A stretch of DNA of 64,000 nucleotides from Collinsella aerofaciens. Its GTDB lineage: Bacteria; Actinomycetota; Coriobacteriia; Coriobacteriales; Coriobacteriaceae. The stretch spans positions 1 to 64,000 of the forward strand of contig NZ_JAQLEM010000004.1 in assembly GCF_028209885.1 (NCBI RefSeq). Direction: 5' to 3'. A program made the position numbers and the translations under genes. The notes under the pieces are model-generated. The model had not been told where the DNA came from. It worked only from the letters and a program-made list of their open reading frames with translations, and searched no databases. Below, one piece after another: positions 8,724-18,663 of the stretch; the stretch's first letter is position 1, and every line of letters begins with the position of its first letter.

Positions 8724-9506
8724 TTAACGGGCGCGGGGTGTGCTGGCGCTCAGATGATTGATAAGACTTGCCTGGTAGGCGGCGCCGAAGCCATTGTCGA
8801 TGTTGACGACCGAAACGCCGCTGGCGCAGGAGTTGAGCATGGCGAGCAGCGCGGCTACGCCACCAAAGCTCGCGCCGTACCCCACGCTGGTGGGAACGGC
8901 GATGACCGGACAGCTCACCAGACCGCCGACAACGCTCGCCAGAGCGCCCTCCATGCCGGCGATGGCGATGACCACCTGTGCCTGGGCAAGTTCCTCGGCA
9001 TGCGCGAGCAGGCGGTGCAGGCCGGCGACACCTACGTCGTAGAGGCGGTCGACCTCGTTGCCATAGAACTCGGCTGTCAATGCGGCTTCCTCGGCGACGG
9101 GCAGGTCGCTCGTGCCGGCGCAGGCGACGACGATGTGTCCGTTGCCGGTGGGGGAGGGCTTGCCACCCACCAGGGCGAGCTGGGCGTCCGGGACATATCC
9201 CAGGTCGATGTCGTTGCCAAGAAGCTCAGCGGTGCGCGCGGCTTTTTCGGCATCCAAGCGTGTGACTAGGATGCGCTCCTGGCCGGCATCGCGCAGCGCC
9301 TCGATAATGGCGGCAATTTGCTCGGCGGTTTTACCGGCACCGTAGACAACCTCGCCGGCTCCCTGGCGCACTCCGCGCGAAAGATCGAGCTGCGCAAAGC
9401 CCAAATCGGCAGTCGGAGCCGTCTGGATGCGCGTAAGGGCGTCGGCGGGGGTGACTGATCCGCCGGCAACATCGCTCAGCAGCTGCTCTAGATCTCGCTT
9501 ATCCAT
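8724..9506 (-). CDS. larB: LarB, pyridinium biscarboxylate synthase
   Basis: Carboxylates and hydrolyses nicotinic acid adenine dinucleotide in the first step of LarA cofactor synthesis. The C-terminal two thirds is a PurE-like (AIR carboxylase) domain with VVACAGTSDLPVAEEA, IAIAGMEGAL and PTSVGYGASFGG. 260 residues from the ATG at 9506, which has GAAGGGA upstream; an in-frame start 33 bases earlier lacks a site. It precedes larC by 10 bases. LarE, the sulfur transferase needed next, is not in this window. Confidence 0.9.
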   Translation of the reverse strand: MDKRDLEQLLSDVAGGSVTPADALTRIQTAPTADLGFAQLDLSRGVRQGAGEVVYGAGKTAEQIAAIIEALRDAGQERILVTRLDAEKAARTAELLGNDIDLGYVPDAQLALVGGKPSPTGNGHIVVACAGTSDLPVAEEAALTAEFYGNEVDRLYDVGVAGLHRLLAHAEELAQAQVVIAIAGMEGALASVVGGLVSCPVIAVPTSVGYGASFGGVAALLAMLNSCASGVSVVNIDNGFGAAYQASLINHLSASTPRAR

Positions 9507-9550
9507 ATATGTTCCCTTCGACGGCGCAAAGTCTAGCACTCAAAGGGTAT

Positions 9551-9584
9551 GTTTCCGAACACTAAGACAAAATTGTTCGGAAAC
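9551..9584. promoter_or_regulatory. Inverted repeat upstream of larB, candidate operator
   Basis: GTTTCCGAACA (9551-9561) and TGTTCGGAAAC (9574-9584) are a perfect 11-bp inverted repeat with a 12-base spacer, 45-78 bases before larB. There is no T-tract in the minus direction, so an operator for the operon's TetR protein fits better than a serB terminator. Confidence 0.45.
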
Positions 9585-9620
9585 TATAGGACAGACTGAT
9601 TCTATTGTTAGAAGGATCGA

Positions 9621-10256
9621 CTAGTCGCGCAGGATGATATCCATGGCGAGCATCAGGTTGCGCTCGTCGATGGCAAACGGGGCGGCTTCGCGCGTCTTGG
9701 GCTTGGCGCAAAACGCGATGCCCGTGCCCGCGGCCTGAATCATGGGGATGTCATTGGCGCCGTCGCCGATCGCGACGGTGTGGGCCATGTCGACACCGCA
9801 CTCAACCGCCCAATCCAGCAGCTGAATGAGCTTGGATTCCTTGGTCACAATGTCTGCCGCCAGCTTACCCGTGAGCTTGCCGTCCACGACTTCCAGACGG
9901 TTGGCCAGGCAAAAATCGATGCCCGCGGCGGCCACGATCTTGTCGGCGACCTCGTGGAAGCCGCCGCTCACCACGCCGACCTTCCAGCCCTTGCTGTGCG
10001 CCGAGCGCACAAGCTCCAGCGCGCCGGGAGTAAACGTCACGCGCTCAAAGGTGCGCTCGAACACGCTCTCATCCAAGCCGGCAAGCAGCCCCACGCGCTC
10101 CTCGAGCGCCTGCTTAAAGTCAAGCTCGCCGCGCATGGCGCGTTCGGTGATCTGTGCTACCTGCTCGCCCACGCCGGCTTCCTCGCCCAACAGGTCGATG
10201 ACTTCCTGGTTGATGAGCGTGGAGTCGATATCCATAACAATGAGGCGTGCAGTCAT
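9621..10256 (-). CDS. serB: Phosphoserine phosphatase (HAD family)
   Basis: Last step of serine synthesis: phosphoserine to serine. About 211 residues with HAD motifs MDIDSTLI (nucleophile Asp and acid Asp), VVSGGF, a Lys in TKESK and GDGANDIPM. No N-terminal ACT domain, matching short bacterial forms. The ATG at 10256 follows GGAAAGG; an in-frame start 45 bases earlier lacks one. It is 114 bases upstream of larB on the same strand, but the intervening inverted repeat suggests separate control. Confidence 0.93.
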   Translation of the reverse strand: MTARLIVMDIDSTLINQEVIDLLGEEAGVGEQVAQITERAMRGELDFKQALEERVGLLAGLDESVFERTFERVTFTPGALELVRSAHSKGWKVGVVSGGFHEVADKIVAAAGIDFCLANRLEVVDGKLTGKLAADIVTKESKLIQLLDWAVECGVDMAHTVAIGDGANDIPMIQAAGTGIAFCAKPKTREAAPFAIDERNLMLAMDIILRD

Positions 10257-10449
10257 GACGGGCCTTTCCAAGTGCTGTTTTATTGGGGCATATTGTCGCA
10301 CGTGACGAGCGCGGGCGGGTGCCGCGGTGCGTCAATTGTTTCGTCTCCGTCAAGTCTTTGGGCAGGAGCTACTTTTCCGCGGCACATCGACACAGGTGCG
10401 ATAAGATAGAACGCCATGTCTGGCTGCGCGGTTTACGCAGGCTGGGCAA

Positions 10450-10491
10450 ATCTGTACGACGCCGCCCGGAACGACACGGGGCGGCACAGAT
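10450..10491 (+). promoter_or_regulatory. Leader hairpin before aspS
   Basis: ATCTGT (10450-10455) pairs with ACAGAT (10486-10491), enclosing GCCGCCC/GGGCGGC (10461-10467 with 10479-10485). The AAAGGAGGA ribosome binding site starts five bases later, so folding may affect translation. No T-box sequence is visible. Confidence 0.45.
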
Positions 10492-10512
10492 CCATAAAGG
10501 AGGATCACTGGT

Positions 10513-12300
<1,788 letters not shown>

Positions 12301-12321
12301 GCGAGCGGCTACATATTGCCC

Positions 12322-12359
12322 GTAACGAGGGAAGGACGCGTGCCTTCCCTCGTTTTTTA
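12322..12359 (+). terminator. Terminator of aspS
   Basis: AACGAGGGAAGG / CCTTCCCTCGTT stem at 12324-12353 followed by TTTT. Confidence 0.9.
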
Positions 12360-12399
12360 TGCGCCGAGGTTGTGAGGGCATGGGGTGACCGGACGTCGA

Positions 12400-12507
12400 G
12401 GAAACTGCGTCCCGGAATTTGCGTCCAGAATGGGATGTACTTTCCGCCAGGGTCGCTCAGCGGAAACTGTGTCCCATCATTGACGCTCGAAATGGGATGC
12501 GATTTCC
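12400..12507. repeat. Two tandem 46-bp palindromic repeats
   Basis: Copies at 12400-12445 and 12462-12507 have the same length and plan: GGAAACTG[CT]GTCCC at the left, GGGATG near the right and TTTCC at the end, so each can fold on itself. They share most of both ends and differ mainly in the middle. Likely members of a dispersed intergenic repeat family. Confidence 0.6.
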
Positions 12508-12595
12508 GTCCCGCCCTCAACAAGCATCTAACGCTACAATAACTACCACGTGGCTGGGTTTGGCCGGCCGAATGTGCGATGTCGTGGGAGGGGAC

Positions 12596-12844
12596 ATGGT
12601 CGAGTTTACAAAGACGATTAAAGATCCGTTGGGATTACATGCCCGCCCGGTTGCGCTGCTCTATGACATCATTGCCAAGCATCGTAGCGACGTGTCAGTT
12701 TCGATTGGCAATCGTCATGTCGATGGCCGCGACGTTATAGGGCTCATGGCACTCTGCGGCGAATGTGGCGAAGACATCATCTTCCGCGTTTCGGGCGTGG
12801 ATGAGGCCTCCTGCGTCACGTCGATCAGAAACCTCTCGCTCTAA
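12596..12844 (+). CDS. HPr-family phosphocarrier protein
   Basis: 82 residues, typical HPr size. The PTS phosphorylation site GLHARP places His15 correctly, so transfer of phosphate from enzyme I is expected. The regulatory position 46 is Asp (GRDVIGLM) instead of the Ser that HPr kinase modifies in Firmicutes. ATG at 12596 follows GGGAGGGG; an upstream in-frame ATG at 12572 is possible. No other PTS gene is nearby and the gene stands alone between palindromes, so it may be the general HPr or a regulatory paralogue. Confidence 0.85.
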   Translation: MVEFTKTIKDPLGLHARPVALLYDIIAKHRSDVSVSIGNRHVDGRDVIGLMALCGECGEDIIFRVSGVDEASCVTSIRNLSL

Positions 12845-12853
12845 GCGCATCAA

Positions 12854-12884
12854 TGTGACAAGGGGACAGTCCCCTTTGTTGCAT
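12854..12884. repeat. GGGGACAG hairpin repeat
   Basis: TGACAAGGGGAC and TCCCCTTTGTTG are imperfect arms around AG. It shares the GGGGACRG core with hairpins at 27617, 29354, 38241, 38301, 39892, 40854, 49703 and 53703. Confidence 0.6.
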
Positions 12885-12896
12885 AAATTGGTATGA

Positions 12897-12941
12897 CAAG
12901 GCACCGCAAAGAGATGGTCTTTGTGGTGCTTCTTTTGTTTC
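12897..12941 (+). terminator. Terminator after the HPr gene
   Basis: AAGCACC-type stem (AAGGCACCGCAAAGA with TCTTTGTGGTGCTT) followed by CTTTTGTTT. Confidence 0.75.
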
Positions 12942-12983
12942 ATATAGGAAACTTTTTCGAAATCTGAATGGGGACCCTTTCCA

Positions 12984-13037
12984 AAAAGTTAACCACGTGT
13001 TAGTTTACTAAAGCGAACATAGACGTGGTTAACTTTT
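12984..13037 (+). promoter_or_regulatory. feo operon control region: inverted repeat with inner palindrome
   Basis: A perfect 15-bp inverted repeat (12984-12998 with 13023-13037, arms containing AGTTAACCACGT) encloses TTAGTTTACTAA (13000-13011), a perfect palindrome resembling DtxR/MntR-family operators. The whole lies 43-96 bases before the first feoA. GGTTAACTTT, in both arms, recurs upstream of the P1B ATPase unit. Confidence 0.5.
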
Positions 13038-13079
13038 AACGCGTCGATGTTGAGGACGAACTGACGTTAGGAGCCACTC

Positions 13080-13322
13080 ATGTCTTGCGGACCGCAGATG
13101 CCGGCAATGCCGCTTTCGATGGTAAAAGCGGGCGAAACCGTGCGCGTGTCTCGTGTAAAGGGCAATGAGGATATGAAGCACCACCTCAAGGACCTCGGCT
13201 TTGTCGAGGGCAGCGAAATCCACGTGGTGAGCTCGAGTGGCGCCAATATCATCGTCACCGTGCTGGGCGCACGCTTTGGTATCGATTCCAAGGTTGCCAT
13301 GCACATCATGACCGTCGGTTAG
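13080..13322 (+). CDS. FeoA-family protein, first copy
   Basis: 80 residues, a small SH3-like domain of the FeoA family (LKDLGFVEGSEIHVVSS, ending in IDSKVAMHIMTV). FeoA acts in the cytoplasm with FeoB during ferrous iron uptake. The ATG follows TTAGGAG by six bases. It is first in feoA-feoA-feoB. The Cys-Gly-Pro N-terminus is unlike the second copy. Confidence 0.88.
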   Translation: MSCGPQMPAMPLSMVKAGETVRVSRVKGNEDMKHHLKDLGFVEGSEIHVVSSSGANIIVTVLGARFGIDSKVAMHIMTVG

Positions 13323-13362
13323 TCGACGGTATTTCTGTACGCACTGAAAGGGGGACAAGTAA

Positions 13363-13584
13363 ATGAAGACGTTGGGTGACGTTAAGGTGGGCGAGAGCTC
13401 CACCATCGTCAAGCTTCACGGTGAGGGTGCGCTTCGCCGCCACCTTATGGACCTGGGGCTCATCAAGGGCACGTCGTTTAAGGTCGTGAAGGTTGCACCG
13501 CTCGGTGATCCGGTCGAGATCAACGTGCGCGGCTACGAGCTTTCCATCCGCAAGGAGGAGGCGGCCGTCGTCGAGGTCCAGTAA
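13363..13584 (+). CDS. FeoA-family protein, second copy
   Basis: 73 residues; SH3-like FeoA domain with LMDLGLIKGTSFKVVKVAPLGDPVEINVRGYELSIRKEEA split across the body (family signature RGYELSIRK). The ATG follows GGGGGAC 40 bases after the first feoA, and feoB begins 123 bases later. Two different FeoA proteins before FeoB are common in anaerobes; they are not recent duplicates, as their identity is low. Confidence 0.9.
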   Translation: MKTLGDVKVGESSTIVKLHGEGALRRHLMDLGLIKGTSFKVVKVAPLGDPVEINVRGYELSIRKEEAAVVEVQ

Positions 13585-13707
13585 GGGCCGGCGGCGCATA
13601 TTTCTGCAGATAAAGTTAGGTTTTTCTAACTTAATGCAGCAACTTTGAAGCACATTATCCAGCCTGCGCGGAGAAAGCAGCGCAGGCACACAAGGAAGAA
13701 GGATTGA

Positions 13708-16035
13708 ATGGCGGATTCTCAGATCCATGTCGCACTTGCGGGTAACCCCAACTGCGGCAAGACCACGCTTTTCAACCTGATCACCGGCGCCAACGGCTAC
13801 GTTGGCAACTGGCCCGGCGTCACGGTTGAGAAAAAGGAAGCCAAGCTCCTAAGCGACAAGAACGTTACCATCACGGACCTCCCCGGCATCTACTCGCTTT
13901 CCCCCTACAGCCCCGAGGAGCAATGCTCGCGCGATTACCTCATGAGCGGCGAGCCCGATGTAGTCGTCCAGGTGGTCGACGCCACCAACCTCGAGCGCAA
14001 CCTGTACCTGGCGCTTCAGGTTATCGAGACCGGCCTGCCCGTGGTCGTTGCCCTCAACATGGCCGACTTGGTCGAGAAGAACGGCGACAAGATCGACACG
14101 GACAAGCTCTCCAAGAAGCTCGGCTGCCCGGTCATGATGATCTCGGCCCTTAAGAACAAGGGCATCAAGGAGCTGTTCGAGCAGGTTAAGAAGTCCGCTG
14201 CTTCCAAGGGCGAGGTGCCGGAGCACAAGTTCGACTCCTCCATCGAGGACGTTCTGGACCACATCGAGAACAACCTGCCGGCGAGCGTTCCCGCTAACAA
14301 GCGTCGCTATTACGCCGTCAAGCTGTTCGAGCGTGATGCAGACGCCTGCAAGCTCATCAACCTCACCAAGGAGAAGGCCGCTCGCGTGGAGGAGCTGGTC
14401 GCCCAGTGCGAGCAGGACTGCGACGACGATGCCGAGTCCATCATCACCGGTGAGCGCTATGGCGTCATCGCGCACATCATCGATGAGTGCCTCACCAAGG
14501 CCCCGGCCAAGATGAGCACCTCCGAGAAGATCGACCGTGTGGTTACCAACCGTATCCTGGGCTTGCCGATCTTTGTCGTCATCATGTTCTGCGTGTACTA
14601 CATCGCCGTTTCTACCCTGGGCGGCACGGTGACCGACTTCACCAACGACCAGCTCTTTGGCACCGACGGTTGGTATGTGCTCGGTCAGGGCCGCGATGCC
14701 TACGATGCAGCCGTCGAGGCTGCGGGCGACGATGCCGACTCGGTTGACCCGGCGCAGTACGGCCCCTATGTCCCGGGTATCACCACCGCGGTGCATGACG
14801 CCCTTGTGGCGGGCGGCACCGAGGACGGCGGTCTTGTTGACTCCCTCGTCTGCGACGGTATCGTGGCCGGCATCGGCGCCATCATGGGCTTTGTCCCGCA
14901 GATGTTCCTGTTGTTCGTGATGCTCTCTTTCCTGGAGGACTGCGGCTACATGGCCCGCGTCGCCTTCATCATGGACCGCGTGTTCCGCCGCTTTGGCCTG
15001 TCCGGTAAGTCCTTCATCCCCATGCTCGTGACCTCGGGCTGCGGCGTTCCCGGAGTCATGGCTACCAAGACCATCGAGAACGAGAAGGACCGCCGCATGA
15101 CGGTCATGACCACCACGTTCATCCCCTGTGGCGCCAAGCTGCCGATCATCGCCCTGCTCATGGGCTCCATCATCGGCGATTCTTCCACCACCGCCGCGTG
15201 GATCAGCCCGCTCTTCTACTTCCTGGGCGTCTTTGCCGTCATCGCTTCGGGCCTCATGCTCAAGAAGACCAAGCTCTTCGCCGGCCGCCCGACGCCGTTT
15301 GTTATGGAGCTTCCTGCCTACCACTTCCCGGCGATCCGCTCTTGGGCGCTGCACGTGTGGGAGCGCTGCTGGGCCTTTATCAAGAAGGCCGGTACGGTCA
15401 TCTTCGCGTCCACTGTCGTGGTTTGGTTCCTGTCCAACTTTGGTAGCTACAACGGTTCCTTTGGCTACCTGCCCGCGATGGACGGCATCTCCGAGGAGTT
15501 CATGGACTACTCCGTGCTGGCCATGCTCGGTAACCTGATCTCCTGGATCTTCGCCCCGCTTGGCTTTAGCACCTGGCAGGCAACAGCGCTGTCCGTCTCG
15601 GGCCTTGTCGCCAAGGAGAACGTCGTCGCCACCGCCGGCTCGCTGCTGTCCGTTGCCGACGCGGGCGAGACCGACCCGAGCCTGTGGACCGCGTTTGCCG
15701 GCATGTTCCCCACCATGGGCGCTTGCGTCGCCTTCGGCGCGTTCAACCTGCTGTGCGCTCCGTGCTTTGCTGCCATGGGTGCCATCCGCAACCAGATGGA
15801 TTCCGGCAAGTGGTTCGCGATTGCCATCGGTTACGAGTGCATCTTCGCTTGGGTGATCGGCCTGTTCATCAACCAGTTCTACAACCTGCTTGTGTTGGGA
15901 CAGTTTGGTATCTGGACGGTTGTGGCCATCGTGCTGCTGGTTGCGATGCTCTTCCAGATCTTCCGTCCCATGCCCAAGCATGCATGGACCGACGAGGACG
16001 AGACCAACGCTGCTTCCGCCGCAGTTTCCGCTTAA
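13708..16035 (+). CDS. feoB: Ferrous iron transporter FeoB
   Basis: Inner-membrane Fe(II) transporter. 775 residues: N-terminal G domain with GNPNCGKTT (G1, residues 12-20), DLPG (G3) and NMAD (G4), a helical GDI-like segment to about 270, then a polytopic membrane part with the two Gate motifs, including the conserved Cys in TSGCGVPGVMATKT. A segment rich in Asp/Gly (about residues 325-385) links the first membrane helices. It ends at a clean terminator before the small Cys-rich partner. Confidence 0.96.
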   Translation: MADSQIHVALAGNPNCGKTTLFNLITGANGYVGNWPGVTVEKKEAKLLSDKNVTITDLPGIYSLSPYSPEEQCSRDYLMSGEPDVVVQVVDATNLERNLYLALQVIETGLPVVVALNMADLVEKNGDKIDTDKLSKKLGCPVMMISALKNKGIKELFEQVKKSAASKGEVPEHKFDSSIEDVLDHIENNLPASVPANKRRYYAVKLFERDADACKLINLTKEKAARVEELVAQCEQDCDDDAESIITGERYGVIAHIIDECLTKAPAKMSTSEKIDRVVTNRILGLPIFVVIMFCVYYIAVSTLGGTVTDFTNDQLFGTDGWYVLGQGRDAYDAAVEAAGDDADSVDPAQYGPYVPGITTAVHDALVAGGTEDGGLVDSLVCDGIVAGIGAIMGFVPQMFLLFVMLSFLEDCGYMARVAFIMDRVFRRFGLSGKSFIPMLVTSGCGVPGVMATKTIENEKDRRMTVMTTTFIPCGAKLPIIALLMGSIIGDSSTTAAWISPLFYFLGVFAVIASGLMLKKTKLFAGRPTPFVMELPAYHFPAIRSWALHVWERCWAFIKKAGTVIFASTVVVWFLSNFGSYNGSFGYLPAMDGISEEFMDYSVLAMLGNLISWIFAPLGFSTWQATALSVSGLVAKENVVATAGSLLSVADAGETDPSLWTAFAGMFPTMGACVAFGAFNLLCAPCFAAMGAIRNQMDSGKWFAIAIGYECIFAWVIGLFINQFYNLLVLGQFGIWTVVAIVLLVAMLFQIFRPMPKHAWTDEDETNAASAAVSA

Positions 16036-16061
16036 GTCCGAATAAGGATTAACCCCTTTCC

Positions 16062-16098
16062 ACGAGCCCGGGTGTCCCAGCGACACTCGGGCTTTTTG
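16062..16098 (+). terminator. Terminator of feoB
   Basis: AGCCCGGGTGTC (16065-16076) pairs with GACACTCGGGCT (16082-16093), one G-U, followed by TTTTT. Confidence 0.85.
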
Positions 16099-16209
16099 GT
16101 GGGGGAGATATGGCGTTTCCGCAGATAAAACCGACCAAAATAAACCGTCCCTATTTGGTAGGTGGAGAATGGGGTAAAGTAAGTGATGGTTAACTAGAGG
16201 AGGCTTGCT

Positions 16210-16410
16210 ATGGCACCTATCGATATTGTTGTACTGGCTGTTATCGGCGTTGCGTTTGTCGCGGTATGCGTGCGCATCTACCGCAAGGGCACCTGCGCCG
16301 ACTGCGCTCAGGGTGGCGTTTGTACGGGGCATTGCTCCAACAAAAAGACGTGCGCTGCACTTAAGGGCGTAGACAAAATCGCCGAAGACTTGGGCCGCGG
16401 TATTCATTAG
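16210..16410 (+). CDS. FeoB-associated Cys-rich membrane protein
   Basis: 66 residues: one N-terminal membrane helix (about residues 4-23) and a cytoplasmic tail with Cys at GTCADCAQGGVCTGHCSNKKTC, i.e. five spaced cysteines near residues 30-46. This matches small proteins found beside feoB in anaerobes; the role in iron transfer is unproven. It has its own AGAGGAGG site and lies beyond the feoB terminator, so it may have its own promoter. Confidence 0.85.
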   Translation: MAPIDIVVLAVIGVAFVAVCVRIYRKGTCADCAQGGVCTGHCSNKKTCAALKGVDKIAEDLGRGIH

Positions 16411-16512
16411 CCGACCGGCGTTTGGGTATGTTTGGCCGCGGATACGGCGGTTGCTGATATGATAAGTACGTTAGCAACTGCCGCCGAGCGGCTTAAACGA
16501 AAGGAACCCTGT

Positions 16513-18462
16513 ATGGAGTCCTCCGCCTATCCGATGCTCTTTAGCCCGATCAAGGTCGGTACGACCGAGGTCAAGAACCGCGTCTTTATGCCGCCGGTGT
16601 CCACCAACCTGGCCGATCATGGCTATGTGACCGACGATTTGGTCGATCATTACCGTGCCCGTGCCAAGGGCGGCGTGGGCCTCATCATCACCGAGGTCGT
16701 GACGGTCGAGCCCACCTATACCTATCTGCCGGGCGATATGTGCTGCTACGACGACACGTTCATCCCCGGCTGGGAAAAGCTCGCCGCGGCCGTCCACGAG
16801 TATGGCTGCAAGATCATGCCGCAGCTCTTCCACCCCGCCTACATGGCCTTTAACATTCCGGGCACGCCGCGCCTGATCGCTCCGTCCTTCGTGGGACCGT
16901 CCTATGCCCGCGAGGCACCGCGCCCCATCACGGTCGACGAGATTCACGAGCTCACGCATCAGTTTGGCGACGCTGCCGTGCGTATGCAGAAGGCTGGCGT
17001 CGATGGCGTCGAGGTCCATGCGGCGCACGCCCACGGTATGCTCGGCGGCTTTTTGACTCCGCTCTACAACAAGCGCACCGACGAGTACGGCGGCTCGCTC
17101 GACGCCCGCATGCGCTTCTTGCTCGAGGTCATCGCCGAGATTCGCGAGCGCTGCGGCAAGGACTTTATCATCGACGTCCGTATTTCGGGCGATGAGTACA
17201 CCGATGGCGGCCTGACCCTCAACGACATGATCTACGTCTCGCGTCGTCTGGAGAAGGCCGGCGTCGACATGATTCACGTGTCGGGCGGTACCACCATCAA
17301 GCGCGGCTCCGCGATTCCCGCCGCCGGTACCCAGCAGGCCTCGCATGCCGCCTGCTCGCGCGAGATCAAAAAGCACGTCAACATTCCCGTCGCCACCGTC
17401 GGACGTATTAACGAGGCCTGGATCGCCGAGGAGCTGATCGAGGACGGCGCTGCCGACATCTGCATGATGGGCCGCGCCAATCTGTGCGATGCCGAGTTCT
17501 GCAACAAAGCCGCTGCCGGCAACGCTGACGACATCCGTCCCTGCATCGGTTGCCTGCGCTGCCTGAACGGCATTATGTTCGGCAAGCGCATCTCCTGCAC
17601 CGTCAACCCGGACGTGGAGCGCGACGAGGCCGGCTACGAGCCTGCCGCCGAGGCCAAGAACGTGCTCGTTGTGGGCGCTGGTCCTGCGGGCATGGAGGCA
17701 GCCTACATTGCCGCCAAGCGCGGCCACAACGTGGTGCTCGTTGACAAGCAGGATGAGCCGGGCGGCGAGATGCGCATCGCGGCCGTTCCGCCGGCAAAGC
17801 AGGAACTCACCCGCGTGATCAAGTATCAGTATCGTCGCCTGGCTGAGGCCGGCGTGAAGCGCGCATTTGGCACCGAGCTTACTGCCGAGGACATTCAACG
17901 CGACTACGCGGGCTACGAGGTTGTCCTGGCTTATGGCGCCGAGCCCATCGCTCCGGCCTTCATGCAGGGCTTTAAGCAGGTTATGACGGCTGACGACCTG
18001 CTGGGTGGCAAGGCTTTCCCGGGCAAGAAGATCGTCATCGTGGGCGGCGGCACCGTCGGTTGCGAGACGGCAGATTACCTGGCCCCGCTGGTTAACGACC
18101 TGTCGCCGGCCAATCGCGATGTCACTGTTATCGAGATGACCAAGACGCTCGCCGCCAACGAGGGCGGCGCCGGTCGCGCGGTGCTCATCACGCGCATGCT
18201 CTCCAAGGGCGTCCACGTGCTGACCGAGGCCAAGGTGACCGAGATTACCGAGGATGCCATCAGCTACGAGAAGGATGGCGAGGTCCACACCATCGCCGAT
18301 GCCGATACGCTGGTGCTTGCCATGGGCTATCGTCCCAACACCAAGTTGGCCGACGACCTTGCCGCTGCTGGCGTTGCTGTCCACGTGCTGGGCGATGCCC
18401 AGAAGTGTGGCAACATCCGCGATGCCATTGGCGATGGCTACAAGGTTGCCTGCGAACTCTAG
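16513..18462 (+). CDS. NADH:flavin oxidoreductase, enoate/2,4-dienoyl-CoA reductase type
   Basis: Multidomain flavoenzyme of about 649 residues. Old-yellow-enzyme TIM barrel with FMN (residues 1-350; VHAAHAHGMLGGFLTPLYNKR, TDEYGGS), a 4Fe-4S site (CIGCLRC, then a fourth Cys, about 345-365), then an FAD/NAD(P) module with VVGAGPAGMEAA and IVGGGTVGCETA. Such enzymes reduce activated C=C bonds of enoates, dienoyl-CoA or steroid/bile-acid intermediates; the substrate cannot be read here. The ATG at 16513 follows AAAGGA; an upstream in-frame start lacks a site. Stands alone. Confidence 0.9.
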   Translation: MESSAYPMLFSPIKVGTTEVKNRVFMPPVSTNLADHGYVTDDLVDHYRARAKGGVGLIITEVVTVEPTYTYLPGDMCCYDDTFIPGWEKLAAAVHEYGCKIMPQLFHPAYMAFNIPGTPRLIAPSFVGPSYAREAPRPITVDEIHELTHQFGDAAVRMQKAGVDGVEVHAAHAHGMLGGFLTPLYNKRTDEYGGSLDARMRFLLEVIAEIRERCGKDFIIDVRISGDEYTDGGLTLNDMIYVSRRLEKAGVDMIHVSGGTTIKRGSAIPAAGTQQASHAACSREIKKHVNIPVATVGRINEAWIAEELIEDGAADICMMGRANLCDAEFCNKAAAGNADDIRPCIGCLRCLNGIMFGKRISCTVNPDVERDEAGYEPAAEAKNVLVVGAGPAGMEAAYIAAKRGHNVVLVDKQDEPGGEMRIAAVPPAKQELTRVIKYQYRRLAEAGVKRAFGTELTAEDIQRDYAGYEVVLAYGAEPIAPAFMQGFKQVMTADDLLGGKAFPGKKIVIVGGGTVGCETADYLAPLVNDLSPANRDVTVIEMTKTLAANEGGAGRAVLITRMLSKGVHVLTEAKVTEITEDAISYEKDGEVHTIADADTLVLAMGYRPNTKLADDLAAAGVAVHVLGDAQKCGNIRDAIGDGYKVACEL

Positions 18463-18489
18463 GCAACCCCTTTGCACCAATCGATTGAA

Positions 18490-18526
18490 AAAGCGGCGGC
18501 TACCCTGTGTGTTGGGCAGCCGCCGC
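18490..18526 (+). terminator. Terminator after the flavin oxidoreductase
   Basis: GCGGCGGCT / AGCCGCCGC stem. The tail is not T-rich on the plus strand; the preceding A-run gives a T-tract on the minus strand, so it may serve the convergent ATPase gene. Confidence 0.6.
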
Positions 18527-18663
18527 CTGCGTTCGACGGGAAGGCGCAGATAGTCCGATTAGGGCCCAGGAGCTCCTTGACCTTGGCGATGATGGCCTCG
18601 TCGGTGGCGTTGGCAAAGAAGTGCTCCTGGAACGGTTTTCGTCTTGCAGGGCAGTTGCCGTTT

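Noticed and set aside
10257..10512. T-box or tRNA gene in the aspS leader
   Set aside because: A hairpin is present, but no T-box core, specifier loop or cloverleaf with TTCGA-type arm could be found. No tRNA gene was seen anywhere in the window.
13080..13584. The two feoA genes as a recent duplication
   Set aside because: The proteins differ in most positions and in their N-termini; they are old paralogues.
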